Shown here: positions 1 to 9,504 of the stretch, in pieces
Position numbering within the stretch: position 1 is the first letter of the stretch
Layout: the number at the start of each line of letters is the position of its first letter
Source of the DNA: Lacrimispora defluvii
Lineage (GTDB): Bacteria > Bacillota > Clostridia > Lachnospirales > Lachnospiraceae
NCBI GenBank assembly: GCA_013036995.1
Contig: JAAOXG010000085.1
Span: 1 to 48,169, forward strand
Reading direction: 5' to 3'
Length of the DNA: 48,169 nt
Translations under genes and position numbers: made by a program
The notes under the pieces: model-generated
What the model saw: only the letters and a program-made list of their open reading frames with translations
Database searches by the model: none
Told to the model about the DNA's origin: nothing

Positions 1-670
<670 letters not shown>

Positions 671-764
671 CCAGAATCTGGTACAAAAGTACTATTATCA
701 ACAAAATACGGCAATTTAAAAGTTAGAATATTTATCGTGTCCATGGAGAATCAAGTTTTCTCTA

Positions 765-792
765 ACAAACTTGAGACTAATCACATATGATA
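765..792 (+). promoter_or_regulatory. Candidate SigK-type promoter for the collagen-like gene at 888
   Basis: AC at 765-766, a 17-bp gap, then CATATGATA at 784-792 matches the late mother-cell SigK pattern (AC, 16-17 bp, CATAnnnTA). The same AC-17-CATA arrangement precedes the Cys-rich spore-type gene at 22248. The match is short, so it is a candidate only, but a late mother-cell promoter fits an exosporium gene. Confidence 0.45.
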
Positions 793-794
793 TG

Positions 795-823
795 TTATAA
801 AGGATTGAAAAAGCCCTTTATAA
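795..823 (+). promoter_or_regulatory. Leader hairpin upstream of the collagen-like gene
   Basis: A perfect 9-bp inverted repeat (TTATAAAGG at 795-803, CCTTTATAA at 815-823) with an 11-nt loop lies between the candidate promoter and the ribosome-binding site. No T-run follows, so it is not an ordinary terminator. It may stabilise or process the leader RNA. Confidence 0.4.
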
Positions 824-887
824 TACAATTCACATCTACAAGACATCATACAAGTAAAAAATTACACCTTGACAGGAGGGAGTTATA

Positions 888-1769
888 ATGAGTAATTGTA
901 GAGATTGGGACAGAAACCACTGTGGTTGTGGTGGTTGCGGCGGGGGCTGTGTAGGCCCAGTCGGACCACAGGGACCAAGAGGCTGCCCAGGCCCAACCGG
1001 GCCACAAGGACCAAGAGGATTCCAGGGTCCAACCGGACCTACTGGACCTCAAGGAATTCCAGGTCCTGATGGACCTATCGGACCACGTGGTCCTCAGGGT
1101 CCTGTAGGACCACAAGGACCGCAGGGTATTCAGGGCCCAGTTGGACCTACTGGACCTACTGGTGCTACTGGTGCTACTGGTGCTACTGGCGCTACCGGAC
1201 CTACCGGACCTACTGGCGCTACTGGTGCTACTGGCGCTACTGGTGCTACCGGACCTACCGGACCTACTGGCGCTACCGGTGCTACTGGTGCTACCGGACC
1301 TACTGGAGCTACTGGACCTACCGGACCTACCGGACCTACTGGTGCAGCTGGACCAGGTGCACAGCTAAGAGGCCTGGAAGTACTGTTAACTGCAGGAGAA
1401 ACTGTTGCAAATGGCAGCCCTGTCATTTTTAATACAGTGGTAAATGACCAAAGTATAAATATTTCTTATAATACAGCTACAGGCGTCGCAACCATTACAG
1501 CCACAGGTATCTATTATGTTTCCTGGTGGATCTCAACAGATGGTGCCGGACCTTCCACTTATGTTGAATTCTCAACTCAGATAAATGGCAGCGGAGGAAT
1601 TCCTGCAGATTCACCAATTGTTACTGGTCAGCTTAATGGTTCTGCTTTGGTGACAGTAGGTGCAGTCCCTGCAACCGTACAAATCATCAATACAACTGGT
1701 CAGGAAGTATTCTACGGTACAACTCCGGTTATCGCTCATATGATAATCCTTGAAGTTTCTGTATTGTAA
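888..1769 (+). CDS. BclA-like collagen-like spore-surface glycoprotein
   Basis: 293 residues behind a strong AGGAGGG site at 874-880. Three parts are visible. Residues 1-22 form a short head with five Cys among Gly (motif CGCGGCGGGC), suited to disulfide anchoring. Residues 23-157 are uninterrupted Gly-X-Y triplets, first mixed (GPQGPRG type), then GPT/GAT repeats. Residues 158-293 form a C-terminal beta domain with the GIYYVSWW motif typical of the TNF/C1q-like BclA head, which trimerises. There is no Sec signal, as in known exosporium proteins that are assembled from the mother-cell cytosol. A SigK-like promoter lies upstream and a terminator follows directly. Spore-surface location is inferred from the family. 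Confidence 0.88.
   Translation: MSNCRDWDRNHCGCGGCGGGCVGPVGPQGPRGCPGPTGPQGPRGFQGPTGPTGPQGIPGPDGPIGPRGPQGPVGPQGPQGIQGPVGPTGPTGATGATGATGATGPTGPTGATGATGATGATGPTGPTGATGATGATGPTGATGPTGPTGPTGAAGPGAQLRGLEVLLTAGETVANGSPVIFNTVVNDQSINISYNTATGVATITATGIYYVSWWISTDGAGPSTYVEFSTQINGSGGIPADSPIVTGQLNGSALVTVGAVPATVQIINTTGQEVFYGTTPVIAHMIILEVSVL
1143..1349 (+). repeat. Tandem GAT/GPT collagen triplet repeat
   Basis: Nine-base units encoding GATGAT and GPTGPT alternate in blocks (GPTGPT followed by three or four GAT units). This low-complexity DNA keeps other frames open, which produces spurious ORFs on both strands. Length variation between strains is expected. Confidence 0.85.
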
Positions 1770-1785
1770 TATATCAAGAACCACC

Positions 1786-1818
1786 AAAAGCGCCGGCATA
1801 AAAACCGGCGCTTTTTTT
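1786..1818. terminator. Bidirectional rho-independent terminator
   Basis: An 11-bp stem AAAAGCGCCGG/CCGGCGCTTTT around an A-rich loop is followed by a T-run (1812-1818) on the + strand, and mirrored by AAAA for the - strand. It ends the collagen-like gene and overlaps the stop of the convergent cardiolipin synthase gene. Confidence 0.9.
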
Positions 1819-3367
1819 ACATAAGCGGTGCAAACAGCCTGAGTGCCCGCCCCGCAAATCTTTCATACCAAGGATCATTTGGTATATCTTCTAATGAAAT
1901 CCTTCTGCATAAAGACAGTGTTTCCTGATAATCCCGTTCCACATCCCGAATCACTTCATTACGATACAAATACGTACCACATTCAAAATGAAGATACAGG
2001 CTTCGAAAATCCAAATTAATTGTTCCAACTGCTGCTTTTGTATCATCACTTGTAAAGACTTTTGCATGCATGAAGCCTGGAGTATATTCCCATATTTTAA
2101 CGCCTGCCCGGATCAGCTCTCCATAGTGTGATTTAGCAAGCAGAAAAGCATATTTTTTATCCGGAATATGTGGGAGAATAATGGATACATCCACCCCTCT
2201 TTTTGCCGCAAATGTTAGAGCTTTCACCATCTCATAATCAAGAATCAGATAGGGAGTCATAATATGAACATAGTACCTGGCATTATTAATGATGTCTAAG
2301 TAAACCTCTTCTCCAACCGATTCCTTATCAAGAGGACTGTCTCCATAGGGAATCACAAATCCATCCATATTAAGCTCCAGGGGGTAAAAATACTCCGGGT
2401 CTCTTAAATAATTATCATATTTCTCCGGATCCTTCTCAGATATATTCCACATCTGAAGAAACATCATGGTAAAGCTGGTAACGGCATCTCCTTTAAGCAT
2501 AATTCCTGTATCTTTCCAATGACCAAACCTTACTTTTCTGTTGATATACTCATCTGCCAGGTTGATACCACCTGTAAACGCAGTATGTCCGTCTATCACA
2601 AGAATTTTTCTATGATCCCTGTTATTCTGATAGCTGGATATCACTGGTTTGATTGGTGAAAATACTTTCGCCTTCAATCCCTTTTCCTGAAGTACTTTTA
2701 TATAATTATATGGAAGCACCGTTAATGATCCCATTCCATCATACATTATCCGTACTTCTACCCCTTCTCTGCTTTTTGACTCCAGCAGTTCCAGTATAGA
2801 ATCCCACATTTCCCCTTTTTCAATAATAAAAAATTCCAGAAAGATAAATCTCTTTGCCTCAGCTATCTCCCGCTTCATAGCTTCAAACATTGCTTCTCCC
2901 AAAGGATAGTACTGTGCGTTGGTATTTCCATAGGTTGGGTAATTACCATATTCTTTCATATAATGTGCCAGATTTGCATTTCTCCTGCTGACTTTTAATA
3001 AACGTTCCATAACCCTGGGATTCTGCTCCAGATAGCACTCCGTCTCATCCATGCCGGACTTTAACTTCTTCTCCATAAACCGTTCAATAATCTGTAATTC
3101 CACCAGCATATAAAAAAAGGTTCCAAAAACAGGAACTGCTGTTACAGGTATCATCCAGCTCATTTTAAAGCTGGGATTCTCCTCTTTATTTAAGATATAA
3201 ATGATAACCAGTGCGCTTAACAATGTAACTGCACCATAAAAATACGCCAGATAAAAACTCAGAAAGCGGTATGCTGCTGCTATTACAAGAATCTGTATCA
3301 TAAGTGAAATAACTGCAAACATAGACCTTCCAAAAATAATCCGAAGCATCTTTTTGATACGACCCAT
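1817..3367 (-). CDS. cls: Cardiolipin synthase (phospholipase D superfamily)
   Basis: Condenses two phosphatidylglycerols to cardiolipin and glycerol at the membrane. Two N-terminal hydrophobic segments (about residues 15-60) are followed by two PLD-type HKD motifs, HRKILVIDG near residue 252 and HAKVFTSDD near residue 434, the catalytic pair of this superfamily. MFLQMW between them is also typical of Cls. The 516-residue length is normal. The frame could open 15 nt earlier at GTG 3382, but that stretch contains the GGAGGT ribosome-binding site, so ATG 3367 is chosen. Monocistronic; it diverges from the DUF362 gene with its own promoter. Confidence 0.93.
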   Translation of the reverse strand: MGRIKKMLRIIFGRSMFAVISLMIQILVIAAAYRFLSFYLAYFYGAVTLLSALVIIYILNKEENPSFKMSWMIPVTAVPVFGTFFYMLVELQIIERFMEKKLKSGMDETECYLEQNPRVMERLLKVSRRNANLAHYMKEYGNYPTYGNTNAQYYPLGEAMFEAMKREIAEAKRFIFLEFFIIEKGEMWDSILELLESKSREGVEVRIMYDGMGSLTVLPYNYIKVLQEKGLKAKVFSPIKPVISSYQNNRDHRKILVIDGHTAFTGGINLADEYINRKVRFGHWKDTGIMLKGDAVTSFTMMFLQMWNISEKDPEKYDNYLRDPEYFYPLELNMDGFVIPYGDSPLDKESVGEEVYLDIINNARYYVHIMTPYLILDYEMVKALTFAAKRGVDVSIILPHIPDKKYAFLLAKSHYGELIRAGVKIWEYTPGFMHAKVFTSDDTKAAVGTINLDFRSLYLHFECGTYLYRNEVIRDVERDYQETLSLCRRISLEDIPNDPWYERFAGRALRLFAPLM

Positions 3368-3411
3368 CCTCTGTACCTCCACTGTGCCAATTTGTTTTTC
3401 ACATGGTTCAT

Positions 3412-3440
3412 ATTATACCGCCTGACCAGGTATCTTGCAA
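3412..3440 (-). promoter_or_regulatory. SigA-type promoter of cls
   Basis: TTGCAA (3435-3440), a 17-bp spacer and TATAAT (3412-3417) read on the - strand, about 45 nt upstream of the cls start. Confidence 0.7.
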
Positions 3441-3477
3441 GTATTTGCCAATTTGCCCACAGGTCAAATAAGTTTTA

Positions 3478-3506
3478 TTGAAATTCCCTTTTATTTACAG
3501 TATAAT
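3478..3506 (+). promoter_or_regulatory. SigA-type promoter of the DUF362 gene
   Basis: TTGAAA (3478-3483), a 17-bp spacer and consensus TATAAT (3501-3506). It rules out the longer in-frame start at 3478, which would lie inside the promoter. Confidence 0.8.
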
Positions 3507-3540
3507 GCATGTAATAAAAATTATCAAAAGGAGACTATCT

Positions 3541-4647
3541 ATGGAAAAATCCAAGGTTTATTACACAAATTTTCATACCACTTTCCGTGAAAACCTTCCT
3601 CAAAAACTTGCCCGTCTCATTAAAACAGCTGGTATGTCTGAGCACATTGATTTTCAGAATAAATATGCCGCAGTTAAAATCCATTTTGGAGAACTGGGCA
3701 ACTTATCATTTTTACGCCCTAATTATGCAAAGGTAGTTGTTGATTTAATTAAAGAAGCAGGAGGAAAACCATTTTTAACCGATTGCAATACCTTATATGT
3801 GGGAAGCAGGAAGAATGCCCTGGATCATCTGGATACTGCCTATGAAAATGGATTTTCACCATTTTCCACTGGCTGCCATGTTCTGATTGCCGATGGTCTG
3901 AAAGGAACGGATGAAATCCTGGTTCCAATAGACGGAGAATACATTAAAGAAGCTAAAATCGGACGGGCAGTTATGGACGCTGATATTTTTATATCTCTCA
4001 CGCATTTTAAAGGACATGAAAGCACAGGTTTTGGTGGAACTCTAAAAAACATCGGAATGGGGTGCGGTTCAAGAGCCGGAAAAATGGAGATGCATAACGC
4101 AGGTAAACCTCATGTAACCGAAGAAATATGCATTGGCTGTCATGCCTGTGAGAAGAATTGTGCTCATGATGCATTTACATTTGAAAATAAAAAAGCGATG
4201 ATTAACACCAGCCGGTGTGTCAGCTGCGGCCGTTGCATTGGGGTTTGCCCGGTAGATGCCATTGAATCTGATTGTGATGAATCAAACGATATTTTAAACT
4301 GTAAAATAGCAGAATATACACAGGCAGTAATAAAGGATCGCCCCAACTTTCATATCAGCCTTGTGATGGATGTTTCCCCTTACTGCGACTGTCACTCAGA
4401 AAATGACATCCCGATCATTCCGGATGTGGGAATGTTCGCCTCCTTCGATCCCGTTGCACTGGATGTTGCCTGTGCGGACGCAGTAAATAAGCAGCCAGTT
4501 ATGGCAGGGAGCGTTCTTGAGAAGCACGGGAGCCACCACCATGATCATTTTAAAGATACCCACCCTACTACAAACTGGAAATCTTCCATTGAACACGGGG
4601 TAAAAATAGGACTTGGAAGTGCTGAATATGAATTAATTTCTATATAA
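3541..4647 (+). CDS. DUF362 domain protein with two [4Fe-4S] ferredoxin motifs
   Basis: 368 residues. The N-terminal two thirds is the DUF362 fold (VKIHFGELGN and SLTHFKGHESTGFGG are characteristic). It is interrupted by a bacterial 2x[4Fe-4S] ferredoxin insert with CIGCHACEKNC near residue 197 and CVSCGRCIGVCP near residue 226, each followed by a distant Cys-Pro or equivalent. The family is common in anaerobes and is annotated as an iron-sulfur or ferredoxin protein; the electron partner and reaction are unknown. The start is fixed by AAAGGAG at 3527-3533 and the promoter at 3478-3506. Monocistronic. No signal peptide is visible, so it is probably cytosolic. Confidence 0.9.
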   Translation: MEKSKVYYTNFHTTFRENLPQKLARLIKTAGMSEHIDFQNKYAAVKIHFGELGNLSFLRPNYAKVVVDLIKEAGGKPFLTDCNTLYVGSRKNALDHLDTAYENGFSPFSTGCHVLIADGLKGTDEILVPIDGEYIKEAKIGRAVMDADIFISLTHFKGHESTGFGGTLKNIGMGCGSRAGKMEMHNAGKPHVTEEICIGCHACEKNCAHDAFTFENKKAMINTSRCVSCGRCIGVCPVDAIESDCDESNDILNCKIAEYTQAVIKDRPNFHISLVMDVSPYCDCHSENDIPIIPDVGMFASFDPVALDVACADAVNKQPVMAGSVLEKHGSHHHDHFKDTHPTTNWKSSIEHGVKIGLGSAEYELISI

Positions 4648-4656
4648 GGATCCAAA

Positions 4657-4685
4657 AAGAGAGAGGTTCAAAAAACCTCTCTCTT
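4657..4685. terminator. Bidirectional terminator hairpin
   Basis: Perfect 12-bp stem AAGAGAGAGGTT/AACCTCTCTCTT with a 5-nt loop between the convergent DUF362 and sulfatase genes. The U-tract is better on the - strand (A-run at 4654-4658), so it chiefly ends the sulfatase transcript. Confidence 0.8.
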
Positions 4686-4690
4686 CTCTA

Positions 4691-6607
4691 TTAATCAGAC
4701 CACCCCATATGATAGATTCCATCTTCACTGAGGGGGACTTTATCCCTTCCGATCTGCCAGACTGAAATCTCACTGTTGTTGACTTTTTTTTCAGGAACAT
4801 CCTTGGCAATAATCAGCTGAGGCCATACAAAGGTGGTGTCAACCTCTTTTCCATCAAGACATACTTTCGAATAAGGAGTAAAATTCTCACCATAAATCAA
4901 CAGGTTGGAATCATTGTAAACCACTTTATCAATTTTTATTTTATCAATTCCCATCTTTAAATTAGTTTTCAGATAAGGACTATCTCCGCCATATACTTTA
5001 TGCTCTCCATAAAGGATATCATACTCCAGGTTTTTCATGTCCTCCAGATAGCTTTCCTCATTGGTATTTTCCCCATTTAAATATTTTTGATGAAACCGGA
5101 TCATGGTTCCTTCATGAATATTCAGCATATTAAGAACATGAGAAGAAAGCTGATAAGCCTCCACATCCTTTTTAACCACAGGCAGATTCATGTTATTCCA
5201 GATAACGTATTCTGTCTGAAACAGGGAGTGATTCTTCATCTCATCCTCACTCCATTCAAACCCTGGAAGATGATCGCCATACATCACCAGTACAATGGGT
5301 TCTTTGCGGGTTCTTAACGTATTAACAAGGGAACGGATAAACTGATCCATTTCATTAATCTGTTGGCAGTAATATTCAAAATTTGGATACTTTCCATGTC
5401 CCTGTACCGATATGGTATAGATATAATCAGGTCCTGGTGTAGAATCCAGCGTCTTAATAATCTCGCCGGTTAAAATTTTATCCTTACACCACCCAGTGGG
5501 ATTCCTCTCAATATTGTTCATATATTCAATAGGAGTAAAGGTATCAAATCCAAGCTGAGCAAACACCCGGTTTCTGTCATAAAAAGTGGCTTCGTTATTA
5601 TGAATGGTATGAGCCGTGTATCCCAGATTTTTCAAATCAAAAGCAGTGCTTTCACAGGAGGTTTTTTTAAGAACTGTCTTATATGGATATTCACCCGGGC
5701 CGAAGAAGTCCAGATTCATTCCGGTTATGTTTTCAAACTCTGTATTGGCAGTACCTGCTCCAACAGAAGGAACGCTTAAATATCCCCCCGGATAATTTTT
5801 TTGCAGCTGGTGGAAAAAGGGAATGGGATCATAATCTAACGGATTGTTTTTCCACAAAGAAGGGTCAAAAAATGATTCCAGCTGAATCATAATTACATTG
5901 GGCTTTGTGTTTTCCGTAATTGCATAGGTGTTTTCAGGCACCAGTTCCTCCGACTGAATGGTTTCCAATGTTTCAGTTCCATATCCTTCCGGCTTTGCTA
6001 TCCCGGTATTAAATACGGAATTGGAAAAACAGTATGGGAATCCGTATGATCGGAAGCCTTGTCCGATGTTGCCAAAATGAACCGCTACCAGTCCGTACTT
6101 CATGGCACCGCTTGTAATGCCAAGTACCAGTGCAGTACTCAGAAAAATGATTGCCAGCCCATGGCTCAGTCTGGTTTTCTCCTGACTGACTGGTGCTTTT
6201 TTCCAGACTCCCACTAATAAAATAAATGCCAGTACACCAGCTGATGCCATGAGAATAATCTGCATCCAGGTAAAGTAAACGGTAGCAAGGCTTATGGCAT
6301 ACTTCACCAGCCGCAGATCGGCTGCCGTAAATGGAGTTGTGCGGAAGATCAGAAGAATTCCGTTTACAATCCCCATAAAAATCCATAGAAATGTAATTAA
6401 AATACAGGCAAATGCTTTTCGCCTTGTAATAAACATTATTGTAAAGGGAAGAAAAATAATTAATGTATTAAGCAGAAAGATAAAAAAACTATTCCCTATA
6501 TAAGAACCCAGATTTAACAGCGACTTCCGGCTGGCCAGCTCAATTACTATATTAATACCTGCAGAAAGAGCTAAAAGCTTCCAAAGCCATCTGAAATAAA
6601 CTTTCAT
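4691..6607 (-). CDS. LTA synthase family membrane sulfatase
   Basis: About 638 residues. Five N-terminal membrane segments (roughly residues 6-190) precede an extracellular alkaline-phosphatase/sulfatase domain like LtaS, which transfers glycerol phosphate from phosphatidylglycerol to lipoteichoic acid. Metal and catalytic signatures are visible: MIQLESFFDP, GAGTANTEFE (the Thr is the likely nucleophile), VQGHGKYP and MYGDHLPG. After the catalytic domain come about 90 extra residues (from MGIDKIKIDK) that look like a small beta-sandwich, not part of classical LtaS. ATG 6607 has GAGG six bases upstream; ATG 6619 is a less well-spaced alternative. Glycerol phosphate transfer is inferred; related enzymes modify other glycans. 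Confidence 0.85.
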   Translation of the reverse strand: MKVYFRWLWKLLALSAGINIVIELASRKSLLNLGSYIGNSFFIFLLNTLIIFLPFTIMFITRRKAFACILITFLWIFMGIVNGILLIFRTTPFTAADLRLVKYAISLATVYFTWMQIILMASAGVLAFILLVGVWKKAPVSQEKTRLSHGLAIIFLSTALVLGITSGAMKYGLVAVHFGNIGQGFRSYGFPYCFSNSVFNTGIAKPEGYGTETLETIQSEELVPENTYAITENTKPNVIMIQLESFFDPSLWKNNPLDYDPIPFFHQLQKNYPGGYLSVPSVGAGTANTEFENITGMNLDFFGPGEYPYKTVLKKTSCESTAFDLKNLGYTAHTIHNNEATFYDRNRVFAQLGFDTFTPIEYMNNIERNPTGWCKDKILTGEIIKTLDSTPGPDYIYTISVQGHGKYPNFEYYCQQINEMDQFIRSLVNTLRTRKEPIVLVMYGDHLPGFEWSEDEMKNHSLFQTEYVIWNNMNLPVVKKDVEAYQLSSHVLNMLNIHEGTMIRFHQKYLNGENTNEESYLEDMKNLEYDILYGEHKVYGGDSPYLKTNLKMGIDKIKIDKVVYNDSNLLIYGENFTPYSKVCLDGKEVDTTFVWPQLIIAKDVPEKKVNNSEISVWQIGRDKVPLSEDGIYHMGWSD

Positions 6608-6647
6608 CGTATACCTCATCTTCTATGCACATTTGCGAACCGGGTTT

Positions 6648-6656
6648 AGTCTACCA
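6648..6656 (-). promoter_or_regulatory. Possible extended -10 promoter for the sulfatase gene
   Basis: TGgTAGACT read on the - strand, about 40 nt before the start, with no convincing -35 box. Weak candidate. Confidence 0.3.
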
Positions 6657-6734
6657 CATTTTACAGCAAATTTACATACCTTTTTTTAAATTAGCATCGA
6701 GTAGGAGGAAAATTCTTTAATGGCGGGCACACCT

Positions 6735-6763
6735 AAAAAAGGACCGGATTCAATCCGGCCCTT
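6735..6763 (-). terminator. Terminator of the zinc-ribbon gene
   Basis: Read on the - strand, a nine-base-pair hairpin with one mismatch (arms AGGACCGGA and TCCGGCCCT) is followed by six T. It sits just past the stop of the gene at 6769. Confidence 0.75.
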
Positions 6764-6768
6764 GGTAA

Positions 6769-7251
6769 TCATTCCTGTTCTTCCGTAGGTTCAAATACAT
6801 CATCATTCACAGCATTAATGCCAGCAGTTACATTCACTTCCTCTGCAGAGGTAGTCTGCTCCTTCTCATCCATCTCTTCTGAATCAGGATCAGCTGCTGT
6901 CTCTTTCACAGGTGCCCCGCACTTGCCGCAAAACAGAGAGCTTTTGGGAACCTTTGCTCCACATTCCGCACAGATACGGCTGCCTTCGCTTTGGGTCAAT
7001 TCAATCTCCAGGGCGGCAATTCTTGCCCGGCTGGCTTTGACAGCTTCATAAGCTTTGGTATAAGCTTCCTTAGGCTCACTGTTGTCTTCATAATACAGTT
7101 TTCCAATGACTGCATAAGCTTCTTCCAGCTTGGTTTTCTCTGCACCGATCTGTGTCTTTAGCTGTATCGTCTCAGTCAGTGCTTTCGCCTTCGTTGCAAC
7201 CTCTTTGCCGGTATCACTAAGTGTCTTTCCCAGCTCTTCAAAAAATGCCAT
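6769..7251 (-). CDS. Zinc-ribbon protein with N-terminal helical region
   Basis: 160 residues, family not recognised by name. Residues 1-90 are charged and helical with heptad character (likely coiled coil). They are followed by a zinc ribbon, CAECGAK plus CGKCGAP, giving the Cys-x2-Cys...Cys-x2-Cys pattern, and an acidic Glu/Asp-rich tail of about 45 residues. No membrane segment or signal. An AAAGGAGG site lies in front of ATG 7251. Such proteins are common in Lachnospiraceae; the zinc ribbon suggests a structural or protein-binding role. It sits 87 bp downstream of the ABC permease on the same strand and could be cotranscribed with it, because no terminator is visible between them. Confidence 0.75.
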   Translation of the reverse strand: MAFFEELGKTLSDTGKEVATKAKALTETIQLKTQIGAEKTKLEEAYAVIGKLYYEDNSEPKEAYTKAYEAVKASRARIAALEIELTQSEGSRICAECGAKVPKSSLFCGKCGAPVKETAADPDSEEMDEKEQTTSAEEVNVTAGINAVNDDVFEPTEEQE

Positions 7252-7338
7252 CCGTGATTCCTCCTTTGACTTTTGCTCCTACCATTGTAACTTTATTGGA
7301 AGAAAAAGTCAATGAAAGACTGTTATCACAATTCCTGT

Positions 7339-9504
7339 TTATGGCTTTAGCGCCTCTCTTACTGAATCAGGAAGCTGCTTTAAAGGTACAATATACTGAA
7401 TCTCACTGCGATTGCCCAATGCACTGCTGACAGCAGAAAAACTGATACGCTCTGTATTCCAGATACCAAACGGGTTCATGCCTGCATATTCATCAATCGC
7501 GGCCTGACTCATAATCTCAGCAATCAGCTGCGGATCTGAAACTGTATAGTATTGAGAACTGCTGCTTTCATAAGGTACCTTATCATACTTAGATAACTGG
7601 CTTAAATCAAAGCTGATTTCTTTAATCTCGTCATAGGAATTCCAGCTATCTACATCCAGCTGGCATTCTCTTAATAAATTCATAGTATTAGTAAAGGAAG
7701 GATAGATCGGGTAATACCCTCTGGAAGTCAGATCACTATACTGCCAGGAATTCTGGTTTTCCTCTCTCTTACTGTCAGCTTCAGCCTGAATCTTTGTCAT
7801 AAACTGAATGGAGGCTACCGGATTTTCTTTGCTCATAGTCTCAACTTTTAACTGACTTAAATCTGTCTGATATGCAAGAAGGAGTTTTTCCGTCATAGCC
7901 TTATCTGTACCATTTTTGTCACGGCTTATAATACTTGACTGTGATCCTCTGCTGACTCTCACTGCAGATGTATTCTCAGTTGTCTGACTGAAAATAGGAT
8001 ATACTCCCTGAATGAAGTCCTGATCTTCGTATAGCTGGGACAGTTCCTCTTTTACCTCTGAATTTTTCAGAGAATAGCTGCGATATACATTTTTTCCGTT
8101 CTTAAGGGTATATTTTACAGAGAAATCGCAACTCCTGTCTGATTGATCCCAATCGTTATAAGTAAATCTTTCCCAATTTCTGCCCCTGTTGTATTCAACC
8201 GCCTTTTTAACCATAGACAAAGCCGGAGCTTTATTCTCCAGCTTCATATGGCTGAAGATATAATCATCTCCATTTTGATACTGCCAGCGATAATGATCTA
8301 TGGTGTCCCGAACTGCATCTCCGTATGAAACCCAATTGTTATCATTATTCAAGGATATCGCCATGGAATCTATGGAATTTTCCGAAGGTATATAACTGTC
8401 ATATCCAAACAGATCCATCTGAAAGCTGCTAAATATCACCGCTGCTACAAGAGCTGATGCAATCATCTGCTTCCAGTTTGAAAATAATTTTCTAAAGTCA
8501 AAGTGGTATATGATTTCAATGACACAATGAGATAGAAACATGCCACAAAGCAAACCAAATACCGCCCACCCCATATCAGAGCGGATGGTCCAGAAAACAA
8601 AGCATCCGGAAAGGGAGGATAAAACAACAATGGGAATCCGGATAATCGGCATACTGATTTTAAATGCCATCGCCTTTTTTGCAGACTCAGAACCTCTCTT
8701 TTTATATAAAAACAGACAAAGGAAGGTGAATATAACAATTAAGACAGATACAATTATAATCTGAGAAACTAATTCAGCACCCAGTCTCCCTCCATTATCA
8801 AGTGCAACATTATAAATAAATATTGCGTACGGAGAAGATTTCATCAGAAACGGACGGAACAGTTCTTCTCCGCTTCTATAACTGGTATGAAAAAAGTATC
8901 CATAACACCCCTGTAAAACAATCAGTAAAATTGTAAAATAACCTTCGAAAACTGCTGTGCCAAGTATACCTACAATCACGCTTCCTGTCATAATCATAGC
9001 CAGTACTGTAACAGCGTAGATCATGGCATAATGAAGCAGAAAAAGCAGATATCCTGAAATAACTGAACCCATAAGTTCAGAAGGTGATATACCATAAGCC
9101 GTAGTAACACCCAGGGTAAGAACTAAATTAACCCCGTAAACAACTGCCACAATCAATATACCATTCAGATAATTGGCCCAGAATAAGTGTTTTCTGTTTA
9201 CTGGAATTCCATGATAAAAATCAATCTTTTGCCTGGAGTGAAGATAGGAAAAACTTGTAACTCCCATCACGATGGATAAAGCAATCATTAAAAAGGTAAT
9301 AAAACCATTCTGAAATCCCATTAAATGCCTTAGTTGTGAATAAATAGTGGCTAAGGTTTCCTCCTGTTTCAAAGATTCTCCAATTACCATAGCTATGGTA
9401 ACCGGGAGTGAGAAGAAAAACATCAGAAAAGCAAGAGTCACCGCCCAAAGTCTGCGCTTAACATCTTCCTGTATCAGTCTAAAAAATAAGCTTTTTGATG
9501 TCAT
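7339..9504 (-). CDS. ABC-2 type transporter permease with large extracytoplasmic domain
   Basis: 721 residues. The first about 370 hold eight or nine hydrophobic segments typical of an ABC-2 permease. The last about 340 are soluble, rich in Asp, Ser, Tyr and Gln, and presumably face outside. The frame can be extended to GTG 9525, but those codons contain the GGAGGTGG ribosome-binding site, so ATG 9504 is the start. It overlaps the ATPase gene by 26 nt, implying translational coupling. With the GntR gene it forms a regulator-ATPase-permease operon of the YtrA type, usually linked to export or sensing of cell-envelope-active compounds. Substrate unknown. Confidence 0.85.
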   Translation of the reverse strand: MTSKSLFFRLIQEDVKRRLWAVTLAFLMFFFSLPVTIAMVIGESLKQEETLATIYSQLRHLMGFQNGFITFLMIALSIVMGVTSFSYLHSRQKIDFYHGIPVNRKHLFWANYLNGILIVAVVYGVNLVLTLGVTTAYGISPSELMGSVISGYLLFLLHYAMIYAVTVLAMIMTGSVIVGILGTAVFEGYFTILLIVLQGCYGYFFHTSYRSGEELFRPFLMKSSPYAIFIYNVALDNGGRLGAELVSQIIIVSVLIVIFTFLCLFLYKKRGSESAKKAMAFKISMPIIRIPIVVLSSLSGCFVFWTIRSDMGWAVFGLLCGMFLSHCVIEIIYHFDFRKLFSNWKQMIASALVAAVIFSSFQMDLFGYDSYIPSENSIDSMAISLNNDNNWVSYGDAVRDTIDHYRWQYQNGDDYIFSHMKLENKAPALSMVKKAVEYNRGRNWERFTYNDWDQSDRSCDFSVKYTLKNGKNVYRSYSLKNSEVKEELSQLYEDQDFIQGVYPIFSQTTENTSAVRVSRGSQSSIISRDKNGTDKAMTEKLLLAYQTDLSQLKVETMSKENPVASIQFMTKIQAEADSKREENQNSWQYSDLTSRGYYPIYPSFTNTMNLLRECQLDVDSWNSYDEIKEISFDLSQLSKYDKVPYESSSSQYYTVSDPQLIAEIMSQAAIDEYAGMNPFGIWNTERISFSAVSSALGNRSEIQYIVPLKQLPDSVREALKP

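Noticed and set aside
1130-1426. Long open frames on both strands within the collagen repeats
   Set aside because: They arise from the low-complexity repeats (products of only Val, Ala, Pro and Gly, or only Leu, Asp and Pro), lack ribosome-binding sites and overlap a clear collagen-like gene.
6720-6788. A 22-codon + strand ORF with AGGAGG upstream
   Set aside because: It runs through the terminator and the 3' end of the zinc-ribbon gene, and the spacing to the ATG (11 bases) is poor; the peptide has no protein-like features.
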